Assembly: GCA_027924585.1 (NCBI GenBank)
Contig: BSBM01000319.1
Coordinates: 4,059,001 to 4,123,000, forward strand
Length of the DNA: 64,000 nt
Source: Larix kaempferi
Lineage: Eukaryota > Streptophyta > Pinopsida > Pinales > Pinaceae
Direction of reading: 5' to 3'
The notes below the pieces were generated by a model that ran no database searches, had not been told where the DNA came from, and saw only the letters and a list, made by a program, of their open reading frames with translations. The translations under genes were made by a program, and so were the position numbers. How positions within the stretch are numbered: the first letter of the stretch is position 1; each line of letters begins with the position of its first letter. Below, piece by piece: positions 45,050 through 55,251 of the stretch.

Positions 45050-45380
45050 AAAGTTTTTGAGATTTTTTAATACATGCACAATGGAATATGGTAAAATAAC
45101 ACTTTTATTGTTTGGATTAATTATGTGTAAATATATGCTTATGCTCGAAGGAAAGTGCACAAAGCTTCATGGAGAGCAATGGAGCTCACTTCTCTATCTA
45201 TACAAGATCAACTTAAAGTTTTTGAGATTTTTTAATACATGCACAATGGAATATGGTAAAATAACACTTTTATTGTTTGGATTAATTATGTGTAAATATA
45301 TGCTTATGCTCGAAGGAAAGTGCACACAGCTTCATGGAGAGCAATGGAGCTCACTTCTCTATCTATACAAGATCAAAATT
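45050..45380. repeat. 165-bp tandem duplication, nearly identical copies
   Basis: The unit starting aaagtttttgagatttttta occurs at 45050 and 45215. The copies differ at only a couple of positions near 'gcacaaagctt'/'gcacacagctt'. Because 165 is divisible by three, the duplication creates a 111-codon forward frame with an internal repeat; I regard that frame as incidental because it begins at TTG and has no known homology. Confidence 0.93.
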
Positions 45381-45429
45381 AGTCCAAATTAGAGTATATG
45401 ATCTTTATTTCCTATCAGAGTTTTTAAAA

Positions 45430-45545
45430 TAAATGAAGGGGCACTTCCATATGAATTTAATAGTAGTTATCGAGGAGCGTATTGACTTGGCACTTCCATA
45501 TGAATTTAATACTAGTTATTGAGGAGGGTATTGACTTTTCTTGGG
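45430..45545. repeat. ~52-bp tandem duplication
   Basis: 'ggcacttccatatgaatttaat' followed by 'agttat(c/t)gaggag(c/g)gtattgactt' occurs twice with few changes. Confidence 0.88.
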
Positions 45546-45756
45546 TAGAAAAAGTGTTTTATTTTGGAATATTCATAGTCACTTAATTTGGAAGAGGTTT
45601 TTGTATGATACTTAGACAAAAATAGTGAATATTTTTGTATATTTTTATGATCATATATAATCCAAATTCTTATTTGCATAGAGTCTTCTTCCATATAAAT
45701 GTTCTTTTTTAAGATGACCTTGTGAGGTTAGACTTCCATATCTTATTATTGGATTT

Positions 45757-45966
45757 AATATTTTAATCAATAATATTTTGTTATTGTGATTAGTATTTTA
45801 AATTGATATCTAGAAATTATAATTGAGTTGAAAAATAAACAAAATTATAATATAATGTAGAAATATTAGTATTTTTTATTTAAAAGTTATATAATGAAAT
45901 TAATAAAAAGATCATATGCATAGTGATAATATTATAAAAATATTATTTGAAATTAAGATGTTTTAC
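45757..45966 (-). mobile_element. Foldback/MITE-like element, copy 1
   Basis: The complement of this segment matches 51542-51765 along its length, e.g. 'aaattgatatct', 'ataattgagttg', 'ttagtattttttattt', and the end 'gatgttttac'. The right terminal arm is well preserved; the left arm is diverged. No coding capacity. Confidence 0.75.
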
Positions 45967-46504
45967 TATAATATATATACATGTGATCAATATTGTTATC
46001 TTATATGGATGTGGAGTTTAGGGTTAAAACGGGATAAGCGCATCGGACATTTAGGACAATTTGATCGATTCTTCAGCTCTACAACCTTGAAACTAGCAAA
46101 AGCCCTAAGTTGGGTTTCAATCCCATGGCTGGGAAGTGGGGATGGAGAAGATATCCCTCCTTTAGAAATTCCATCCTGCAACCAAAAGAACCAATAGGGA
46201 GATTATCGACTCCTTCGATCACAAATCCCCTCACGGAGAAGGATCCTATGGCCCTGACGGCTCAGAATAACATAAGATCCAATATAAACGATGGGTAAAA
46301 CACCATACAAAACTCATATCATGCAGGCGGAAGCTCCTCTATGAAGTCAACAGAAGATGGGACTATTGTGGCCCCTACCGGTACGAATCCTTCAGTACCA
46401 CTGAATGAACCCTTGTAGAACCTGACTGCGAACGAAAGGGGATCCAGAGCTACACACAATGGCTACTCCCAAGGACTGGCTCCATCCCAAGCCTTGAAAT
46501 ATCC

Positions 46505-47735
46505 TTGAACAAGATCAGTGAATACAGGAAATATATGAGGTATCAAGCCCTCATCTGCAAAATTATGGTTTTTTGGCCCAATGAAAAATCCCTACAAGGC
46601 TGGATCGCACATAAATGGAAGGAGAAAGGGGACGTGGACCTAAAAATAGGGTCAAAGGGATTTTTTAATTCCATCTTATTCAATGCCAAGGACATGGAAA
46701 GAATCGTCGAGCAAGGGCTCTATTTCTTTAACAACTTGGGCCTATTCACGAGGCACTAGAAAGAGAACTACTTTCCAGAAAAGGAAGACTTAATAGAAGT
46801 CATGATTTGGGTAAGCCTGTACTCCCTACCCCAGGAATATTGGGATGAGGAAACCCTAATGGGGATTGGAAACACCCTGGGTAAATTTATCAAGATCCCA
46901 GAGATCAATAAAAAAGGCCATTACACATCATATGCTCAAATTTGTGTTCATATGAATGTCACTAAGCCTCTCCCAGAAGCGATCTGCCTCAGTTTCCAAG
47001 ATGGAGAATGGGTGCAACCCTTGGATTATCGGCACATCCCCTTCAAATGTAGGAACTTCCATGAGTATGGACACCTTTACCATGACTCCCCTCAAGCCCC
47101 ACCACCCCCGCCCCAACTAGCCCTCCCGCAACAATCGTAGGATGGGTTCACAATGGCTAGTCGTTGATCTAAAGGTGAAGCTAAATCCCAACCAACTCAG
47201 GCCAATTGAAGGGATGAAGCATCGAACCCCTTTGCAGTCCTTGAGGAAATGGAGATAGATCAGATCCCCCCGGAACATACCGATCTTATTCCAACAACCT
47301 TGAAAGTGGAGAATGAGAATCCATATCAATTCAAGAGATGGAAGCTAGATCCCACTGAGGATCGAAACATGGAAGAAATAGAGGATCCTAGAAATAATGA
47401 AGGAGAGGAAGAGTTGAATATCACGGACCATGAGCTGCAGAAAATAGTGGAAACCTGCAAGAAGGTAAATCTCAAGGAGATACCTACACCCCAGATACCA
47501 ATCATAAGAATATATCTGCAAGAAATAGCCCACCACTCCCCATAGCCCTCAGAATCCTCGGGTAAGTCAACCCACAATACTGGCATTCAATCTGCTTCCT
47601 CAACTCCTCACACAAACAAGGAGGATCAAAAGCGTGGGAAAAAGTCGAACCAACAAAAACTCATAGAGCTAGGGGAAATGATAATAACATCAAGTAATCA
47701 CATATATCTCATGGACTGGCTAAAGTCCCTTTCTC
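46505..47735 (+). pseudogene. LINE A ORF1 (DUF4283 and zinc knuckle)
   Basis: The first open part reads YRKYMRYQALICKIMVFWPN, LQGWIAHKWKEKGDVDLKIG and FFNNLGLFTRH, the DUF4283 fold of plant LINE ORF1. A TAG at 46757 is followed in a neighbouring frame by VWVSLYSLPQEYW-like and GNTLGKFIKIPEI. The zinc knuckle FKCRNFHEYGHLYHDSP has lost its second and last Cys. After a stop at 47138 the acidic C-terminal part continues (EEMEIDQIPPEHTDLIP; 47249-47545). The protein would coat LINE RNA. Confidence 0.88.
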
Positions 47736-47753
47736 CTTTGCAATAATTTCTTA

Positions 47754-50335
47754 ATGAATATTTTATCTTGGAATATTCGAGGTCTAGGGGGAAATAAAAA
47801 AAGAGAACCCTTTGATCTAAGATTATCCAGGAAAAATGAACAGTAGTCTTTATTCAAGAATCTAAATACTCTTCGAAAGAAATGACATCTCTCTCAAAAT
47901 TATGTTGGAAAGGTTTTCAATCAATAGCATTATATTCTACAGGAACGACAGGGGGCATGGCTATCATTTGGGTTACTTCTATGGTGCATCTCTCCAACTT
48001 CTTGTCAACCCACCACTCCATCTCTGTCTCCTTCCAATTTCTGACCTCGAATCTCAATGGATTCCTAACTAATGTTTACAGTCCTCCTATCTTTTCCCTA
48101 AAAACCAAGTTCATGTCCACTCTCTCCTACATCAAATATTGTCTTGTTTGTGACTCCACATGGATTGTTGGGGGAGAATTGAAATTGATATCCAACCCCC
48201 TTAAAACAAAGGAGGAACTGGTAGTTTGGACTTGGAAAGCAAGGCTTTCTGACCCCTCATTGCATCCCTAGACTTGGTGGATATTGAACCAAAGAATGGA
48301 TCCTTCACATGGAATAACAAGAGGGGGGAGTGCATCAAGTTGCTTCTAGATGGTTAGATTCTTCCTCTAAACTAACATGAGATCGGATTATATAATTGAT
48401 TCAGTCATCCTCCCTCGGGAAGGCTTTGATCACTAGTCAATTAGCCTTGAGGTTGATGAATTCATCACGACAAAAAATATCCCATTTCAATTTGAAAAAT
48501 TATGGCTAGGCCATCCAAAATTCCTGGAAACATTCTTTGGTTGGCGGATGGATTCTCCCACTAACTATGGATACAAAATGTACAGTCTACAACAAAAACT
48601 AAAATGGATAAAATCCAAACTTAAAACCTGTAGCAAAGAGGTATTTGGAAACATTGAATCCAGGAAACAACCCGAAGTGGACCTAATGGAGGTCCAACAA
48701 GATGCCATTTCTCAAGGATACATCAATTAATCTCTACTTCAAAAGGAAAAAGAACTCCATCAAGATGTAAATCAAAGGATGGACCAAGAAGAGGTTCTGT
48801 GCCGGTAGAAATCAAGGATCATGAGGCTTAAAGATGGAAAGAGGAATTCCAATTTCTTCCATGACTCCATGATCCAAAGGAAAGCTCACAATTGAATAAC
48901 CATAATTCAAATGAATGGGGGAAGAACTCTCACCAAACAAGAGTACATTGCAGAGGAATTGGTTTCATATTATAGTAATATCCTCATTGATGACGGAACT
49001 CACTAAGGAGTGGCTATGAAATCCATCCTCCAACACATCCTGAATCCAGTAACAACATAGCAGAACGAGCACCTCCTCAGGTCTATCTCACTCGAAGATG
49101 TGACTAGAGAAATGAAATATATGCCAACAAGCAAAGCTTCAGGGCCTAATGGTTTCACCACAAATTTTTTCCATAGTTTCTAGGACATTATCCAACATGT
49201 TGTCTGGGAAGCTATTGAAGACTCCAGCATGAGATCGGTCGTTCTCCCTTCTTTGAATGCCACCTTCCTCACTCTTGTCTCGGAGGAAGAAAATCCAGTC
49301 CACCTACGTAAATTTTGTCCAATTTCCCTAATGTTATTTATAAAATCATCACAAAAGTCATTTCCAACAAGCTGAAACCAATATTTCCGTACCTCATATC
49401 CAAAGAACATTATGGGTACGTGGAAGGCCGTCAAATACTTGATGGAATTATGGTTTCATATGAGATGATACATACCCTCAAATGTTCCAAAAAGGCAGGT
49501 ATGCTCCTTAAACTTGATCTGTCAAAGGATTTTGATAAAATTTCTTGGAAATACATGGAGAAATCTCTCCTTGCTTTTGGATTCTTTGATCAATGGGTCA
49601 AATAGATCCTAGCTCTGACCTCCTCTGTGTTTTCTCCATCCTCGTGATGGCTCACCCTCCCCTAATTTCTCTTCAACAAGGGGGGTGCATAAGCCCCCCC
49701 CCCCCTCTCCCCTTTTCTGTTCATTTTCATGGTGGAAGGCCTGGGAGATCATTGAAAGCATCCACTCAAAACAACATCCTCTCTGGGCTTAATCATGAAA
49801 ATGATTCAAACAAATCCTCACATATGCAATTCATAGATGACACCATGTTACTTTCCACGGCCTCCATAAGGGGATCGTGATGCCTAAAATACCTACTCTC
49901 CACCTTTTTAACTACCTCAAGACTTTCCCTCAACAATGATAAAATCAAAAATATTCTTCTTCAACACTCCAATATGGCTCTAGATAGCGATTTCTAGATT
50001 GATGGAATTTCGAAGAGGAACTCTCCCCTCTTGGTATCTATGATCCCCCCTCACTATAACCTCCACTAGGCATGGGGCATGGTCTCTCCTCATAAAAAAA
50101 ATGGAGAAACATCTTGCCAATTGGTCCTTCTGTTCTCTTAACATTGAAGGTCAGGTTGTTCTCCTTAGCTCCATCCCAAGAAGCATGAGTACCTATCTGT
50201 TTTTCATTCTGATGCCCCCAAAAAAATTCTGAATGAAATTAGATCTATGCAGAGGACCTTCTTGTGGGGGGATAAAAAACCAAAGGCCACTTGATACCAG
50301 GATCGAAGTTTTAGTTCTCAACTCATCTCCCTAGG
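47754..50335 (+). pseudogene. LINE A ORF2 (endonuclease and reverse transcriptase)
   Basis: ATG 47754 gives MNILSWNIRGLGG, the classical APE-type endonuclease start just after ORF1. A stop soon follows (about 47841), then FIQESKYSSKEM, GGMAIIWVTS and LTNVYSPP in broken frames. The linker WIKSKLKTCSKEVFGNIE lies near 48600. RT blocks: VIYKIITKVISNKLKPIFPY (about 49335), GYVEGRQILDGIMVSYEMIH, LLKLDLSKDFDKISW (about 49510) and FIDDTMLLSTAS (about 49833; FxDD active site kept). More than ten lesions. A C-run at about 49699-49712 lies in the palm region. Confidence 0.9.
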
Positions 50336-50427
50336 ATCTGTCGTACAGCAAGGTCACCATGGATAGGATGATGGTCACCAAGAGGAAGACAACCAATAGG
50401 AAGTGATGCTCGCACATAATACAGGCC

Positions 50428-50760
50428 TTGAATGAAATGGTAAGAGTGCAGGGATTCATTGAGAATGAGCTCCCTAAATGTTCCCGAGCTCACACCGCCA
50501 TCTTGGAGAATCGCCTAAGGAAAAAGAAGAATCGGCCGCCTACCAAGCATATGGAGGTTGAATTTGGTGGGATAGTGGAAAATGCGCGATCATCCTACGC
50601 CCAAGAAACTCGAGGGGACTATTGGATGATGAAATCCCTCTCGAAAATGGCTATGGAGGACTGCCTTCAGGGGAAACCTCTGCATGATAATGACGCTCTT
50701 TCCCTATATGCTCGCCTTATGAGTTTGGAAGCTGGTCTTCATACTCTAATGTGGACTTAG
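50428..50760 (+). CDS. 110-codon ORF of unknown origin
   Basis: It opens MNEMVRVQGFIENELPKCSR and continues with a basic stretch (ENRLRKKKNRPPTKHMEVEF) and an acidic, Leu-rich end (DALSLYARLMSLEAGLHTLM). Charged, protein-like composition with an upstream continuation (KRKTTNRK, then TGA at about 50406) suggests a fragment of a longer retroelement gag or ORF A/B-like protein rather than a free gene. No motif identifies it. It lies directly after the LINE A break. Confidence 0.3.
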   Translation: MNEMVRVQGFIENELPKCSRAHTAILENRLRKKKNRPPTKHMEVEFGGIVENARSSYAQETRGDYWMMKSLSKMAMEDCLQGKPLHDNDALSLYARLMSLEAGLHTLMWT

Positions 50761-50769
50761 TGAGAAGAG

Positions 50770-51235
50770 GTCGTCCGAATCAACATAAATCTAGACTATT
50801 TGGCGTGCAATTACACTAGGAAGACCTTCAGTAAGCCCCTTCTTTACAAGCATGTAAGCACGTAGCTCGTGTAGTGACGATGCCCTGCGATAGTCAACCA
50901 TGAGGTGAAGCGCGAGGATCTAGGTACCGAACCATCTCTCATTTTTCTTTCTGATGATGATTAGGTATCGTGACCTTTAGGTTGGGTTTCCTAGGAATAC
51001 TACTTGTTTTCATAGTTTTCTAGCCATAACCCCTAGCCTGTGGGGGAATTGCAACCAAAACTATTATGAACAACATTTTGGCTATCTCAGCTAGCTAGAA
51101 TATTGGGGTTTTTTGGGGACTTAGGTTGTTTATTTTCAGAATGGGGACCTACAAAATCAATGTTGAAACATGGCATAACAATGATATGGATCTGTACAGT
51201 TTCACTTTCTTAGTTTAATATAGTTTTTGAACCTT
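50770..51235. other. Unassigned spacer
   Basis: No ORF or repeat boundary is supported. It is partly GC-richer than its surroundings at 50780-50940, then T/G-rich. Confidence 0.4.
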
Positions 51236-51252
51236 ACAATATATACATATAT

Positions 51253-51293
<41 letters not shown>
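51236..51293. repeat. (TA)n/(TACA)n microsatellite
   Basis: Runs of atac and at; it is likely the site into which the SINE inserted, since TA runs also lie beyond the SINE head (51513-51525). Confidence 0.95.
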
Positions 51294-51296
<3 letters not shown>

Positions 51297-51512
51297 TTTC
51301 TTTGTAAGAAGTCATGGGGAAACCCTTAGGTACTTCCCCTCATTTTGAGGATTTTACCCAAGGTAAACCACTGACCCTGATTATGGGGCCTAACCCGGTG
51401 GGGACATCAAGTGAGGCCCTTATATATCAATGCATAGCCACCCGATGATTTGACCCCAAGACCTTCTACTTACAAATCACAACTCTCAACCACTTGAGCT
51501 AACTCACCGGGC
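51292..51512 (-). mobile_element. tRNA-derived SINE, about 220 bp
   Basis: The minus strand begins GCCCGGTGAGTTAGCTCAAG, a tRNA-like head. The A-box region TTAGCTCAAGTGGTTGAG lies at complement 51485-51502, and a B-box-like GGGGTCAAATCATC at about 51444-51457; the spacing suits a pol III internal promoter. The non-tRNA body ends in a short T-rich/A-rich tail (acaaagaaacaaaat on the minus strand). Both flanks are TA repeats, so the target duplication cannot be delimited. Transcription would be by RNA polymerase III and mobility would depend on a LINE. Confidence 0.78.
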
Positions 51513-51541
51513 TATATATATATATAAAAAAACATTTTATA

Positions 51542-51765
51542 GTAAAACATTTTAATTTCAAATAATATTTTTATAATATTATCGTTATTCTTATTATTTT
51601 TTTATTAATTTCATTATATAGCTTTCAAATAAAAAATACTAATATTATTGCATTATATTGTGATTTTTTTTATTTTCCAACTCAATTATATTTTATAGAT
51701 ATCAATTTGAAATCATAAGCATAATGATAATATTATAAAAATATTATTCAAATTAAATGTTTTAC
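51542..51765 (+). mobile_element. Foldback/MITE-like element, copy 2, 224 bp
   Basis: Terminal inverted repeats of about 45 bp: left gtaaaacattttaatttcaa..., right ...ttcaaattaaatgttttac, with few mismatches. It is AT-rich and non-coding, and the inverse of the copy at 45757-45966. No certain target duplication. Confidence 0.82.
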
Positions 51766-51872
51766 TTGGGTTTTTGGCAGGGTTTGTTTTTTCGCAAAGT
51801 TTTGTAGTTTTCCCTATGAACTATGATGACTAGGTTGGATGATTATAGCTATTTTATAGAGTTTTTGTTAAT

Positions 51873-53290
51873 ATGGAGGATGTGGAGTGTTTCTATTAGT
51901 TGAAAAATGATGATTTTATCATTGGTGAGAAATTTAGGGTGAATCAACAATCTTTCAAATCATTCTCAGTTAATAGTGTAAAGGACGTCTAAGTGGAAAC
52001 CTTGATGTCAGAACATTTGGCGGACACATTAAATTTTGTTAGCATTTGGTGAGGGATGGTTATGAGGGGGAAAAGAAACCTGATGTATTTCCTTATTTGG
52101 TGGAAATTGGATTGGTGAAACAAAAACATTTTCCCATGAAAGGTAAACCTTTTGTATCCACGGCTAAGGACAAAAGATCTACGAAGGATCCCAAAGTTAG
52201 AAGAAGAAAAGTGCCATTGGTATTGGGGAAGGATGTTAATATGGATAGAGTGGAAAATATATTTGCTCGTTCCCTGGTTGGGAAGCTAGAATATGGGTCT
52301 CTGAATATGATGGAGTGGTTGTCTTGGATTTCAGATAGTTGGAAGCCCCTTTTCGGATACTGCCCTCATTTTTATGTTTTATTCAATAAGTGTAATTTTT
52401 TCACTTCCTTTCAGAAGAAGACTTGGAAAAAGGTTTAGAGAATCATTGGATTATTGGTAAGGGATCATTGGTTCTATCCATACGGAATCCTACATTCAAC
52501 CCTTTTAAATAATAACTGAAAGAAAGGCATTTATTGATTTTATTTCCAGGATTTCCACTGGAAGTGTGGATAAAGATCATTTTTATTGAGGTGAATAATT
52601 CAGTGGGTAGATTTATTTTCTTTGACCATAACTTACTTATTTATGAAGATAGAAAGGTAGCTTGGGTTCTTGTGGAGATGGATATGTTTTTGGGATTTCC
52701 TAAGGAGTTGTAAATTCAATGGACTGATTCTGTATTTTCTCAATGAATAGATTTTTAGCATGTCCCTTTTGGATGTCACCATTGCAAATTAACATGTCAT
52801 CTCAAAAGGATTTTTTGATATGGAAAGAAAAATTATGTAGGGTTCAGAAGTTTCACTCAAGAAAAAAATGATTCCTATGGGGGAGAATAGTTTCTCAACA
52901 AAGGTCTCTTCTTCTTTGGAAGACATTGATACTTAGAAGCTTCAATTGGATACTTTGACATTCAATATTGGTGGTGAAGTTGATATTTAAAACCCTAATA
53001 GGGTTTCTTAGAAAGAAGGATCAGGTGGTATTTCACATTTGGTGGAAGAGTTGAAAGGCAATGCTAGCCCTAACTCTGATTATATGTAGAATGAGTTGGA
53101 TTCTTCATTTTCAGGTAACCATAAATCTCTTTTTACCTCCTTTTATAATTGTCTCAGTGAAGAACAACTAAGTTTTATAAAAGAGGTGGAGAACAATAAG
53201 ACTTGTAATCCTAGAATTGATGAAAATTTTCCTTTACAAAATTCTATTTTGGAGGATGGGGTTTCTTTGCAAAATTTGACATTTAAGTAG
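51873..53290 (+). pseudogene. LINE B ORF1 (DUF4283 and zinc knuckle)
   Basis: ATG 51873 (MEDVECFY, then TAG) opens a frame that is broken early. 52046-52438 holds RSLVGKLEYGSLNMMEWLSW and WKPLFGYCPHFYVLFNKCNF, a DUF4283-like core. Shifted frames then give LEVWIKIIFIEVNNSVGRFI and AWVLVEMDMFLGFPKEL (about 52558-52710). A zinc-knuckle relic CHHCKLTCHLKRD follows (about 52774-52813). The acidic C-terminal tail ends at 53288 (ILEDGVSLQNLTFK). Confidence 0.8.
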
Positions 53291-53349
53291 TCGAAGCCAT
53301 GTTTTTTGGTTTCTGGGGGGGATGTTTGGATGTAGGTTCTGTAGTTGTG

Positions 53350-54645
53350 GATGAATATTTTGGGTGAACCTAGGATTCAAATCCAATTACCTACCATTTA
53401 CCTAGGAGAGGTAATTGGTAGATTCAAATCCTAGGTTCATAATGTGGATATTTCATATAACATGGTGATTTGTTTATAGTTGGAAGGGGAGACAAATTGG
53501 GTTAAATTTCCTTTTAAATTTAATTATTTTTGAATTGCAGATGAAGATTTTAGTAATCTCGCGAAGGAAAAAAGGAGACTTTTGGATCAAGCAACTTTTG
53601 ATTTTTCTATGGGTCTTTTGGTTTTTAAATTAAAATAGATTAAAAATGAGGTGATTTTATGGAAGAAGGAGAAGAAGTTCAAGTTGAAACAAGAACTGAT
53701 AAATATTGAGAATCAAATTAAAGAAACTTATATTAGAAATAAGTCTAGTATTCTATTAGAAGTTAATAGGAAATACTTGATGATCATAGAGAATAGAAAA
53801 TATTGGATTTTGAATCATGAAGAGGAAGCATGGTGCCTGAAAAGTCGAGCTATATGGGTATCTCAAGGAGACGGTAATACATATTTTTTTCAAAAATATG
53901 ATAATCATCGTCATATTATTAACTCTATATGGGAATTAAAGGATGGAAATGACAATACCATTTCCACTCAAAGGATTGGTTGAGGCCTTTATGTCACAAT
54001 TGTCAACATTATTTAAGGAACTAGGTGTAAATAATATTGGTTCTCAAATGCAGGTATTGCAAAATTACCCTAGATTTTTCAGTCAGAAAGAAAGCCATAG
54101 ATTTGGTGATCATTTTACTCTTGCATAAATTGAATCAATTATAAATAACTTTGCTAAACCAAAGAGTCTCAGGAGAGATGGCTAGACTGTGGATTTTTTT
54201 ATTGAATTTTTTGGACTCATTGGGCCATATCTGTTGAAGGTTGTGTAAGAATCTAGCTTGACTTAGACAAGAAAAGTTTCAGGATCTTTGAATGCTACTT
54301 TTCTGGCATTAATTCCAAAATGCTCAAATCCTTCTACTTTTTGGTGATTTTAGACAAATATCACTATGTAATATGGTCTATAAGATAAATGAAAAAGTGA
54401 CTGCAAATTGGATAACAGGTAATATGGGTGATTTTATTTCTATTGAACAATTTGGCTTCCTTTCTAATAAACAAAAAATTAATGACGTGGGTGTAGAAAA
54501 GGAGAGCTTACATTCGATAAAGGTTAAAAAATTGGAGGCTTTTATATTGAAGATTGATCTTGTTAAGGCTGATGATAAAGTGAATTAGGCTTTTTTAAGG
54601 CTAGTATTATTTCAAATGGTACTCTCAGTAGAATTTGTAGATTGA
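53350..54645 (+). pseudogene. LINE B ORF2 remnant lacking most of the endonuclease
   Basis: ATG 53350 gives MNIL, like the start of a LINE endonuclease, but after about 16 bp a foldback (53366-53438) begins. Beyond it the sequence resumes at the endonuclease-RT linker (WVKFPFKFNYF, LLDQATFDFSM). 53651-53983 is open (KLKQELINIENQIKETYIRN; WVSQGDGNTYFFQK). Then come IESIINNFAKPKSLRRDGWT, SGSLNATF and the RT fingers (YKINEKVTANWI, IEQFGFLSN, LKIDLVKADDKVN; 54373-54588). At least eight lesions; the RT catalytic FADD block is missing. Confidence 0.82.
53366..53438. repeat. 73-bp imperfect foldback at the LINE B deletion junction
   Basis: The outer arms gaacctaggatt and aatcctaggttc are perfectly complementary (12 bp), and inner aattacct/aggtaatt also pair. 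The word gattcaaatcc additionally occurs as a direct repeat (53374 and 53421). The mixture of direct and inverted copies suits template switching during repair. Confidence 0.8.
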
Positions 54646-54649
54646 ATAA

Positions 54650-55246
54650 TTGTTATAGCATGATTTGTTGCATCTCTACAATATGCCTTTTATTAGTTGA
54701 TTAATATCATTGCAGACTCCCTTACCCTGTTATGGTTCAAACCGCATTATCCCTTCTCGGTCAAACCTTCAAAAATCCTAATTTTATACATAGACGTGAC
54801 TTGTGTATGGATAGACCACATCCATGTAACTTTGTAGTGTCTATCCCATGTCCTTGCTATTTTGAAGGTAAAAAATAAAATAAGTTTTGGAAACGTGAAA
54901 AAATTGTTTCACAGTTATTTTACCGTCATTTTCCTTTAAATAAATAATGGAACTTACCAACTGTCATTTTCCTTTAAATAAATAATGGAACTTCACAAGA
55001 AGCATGTGAAGGGGAGAGAAGAATAAAAACACCTTTATGTTGGTATTTTTCATATTGAAACCATAAACCCTATTACTAGGTTTGCAATTGGAACCCCCAT
55101 ATCTGGATATTTGCATTTCCAACATTCTCCATTTCTTTCTTTCCAATAAACTATCATATTGTTTTATTTTGGCACGTATTTGGAGTATTGAAGAGGTGTG
55201 TATGCGTGTGTATTGTACCTCAAATGTGAACTTTTGACATGACTTA
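54650..55246. other. Spacer with a 38-bp tandem duplication (54926-54995)
   Basis: 'tcattttcctttaaataaat' plus 'aatggaactt' occurs at 54926 and 54964. Otherwise no ORF or element boundary is supported. Confidence 0.6.
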
Positions 55247-55251
55247 GTTAA

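Larger units (their letters stand above)
46000..50335 (+). mobile_element. LINE A: L1-type non-LTR retrotransposon, 3'-truncated
   Basis: ORF1 (nucleic-acid-binding, DUF4283 plus zinc knuckle) is followed by ORF2 (endonuclease plus RT), both on the plus strand and broken. Recognisable similarity stops within the RT C-terminal region near 50335; no RNase H, poly-A tail or target duplication is identified. The 5' limit near 46000 is approximate. Confidence 0.85.
51873..54645 (+). mobile_element. LINE B: second L1-type LINE, deleted in the endonuclease and 3'-truncated
   Basis: ORF1 (51873-53290) and part of ORF2 (about 53350-54645) are in the usual order. Sequence of the DUF4283 and RT linker differs clearly from LINE A, so it is another family. 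Similarity ends within the first RT blocks at about 54645. It lies immediately after foldback copy 2. Confidence 0.8.

Noticed and set aside
45057-45392. 111-codon internally repeated ORF as a gene
   Set aside because: It is produced by a recent 165-bp tandem duplication divisible by three, starts at TTG, and has no homology or promoter.
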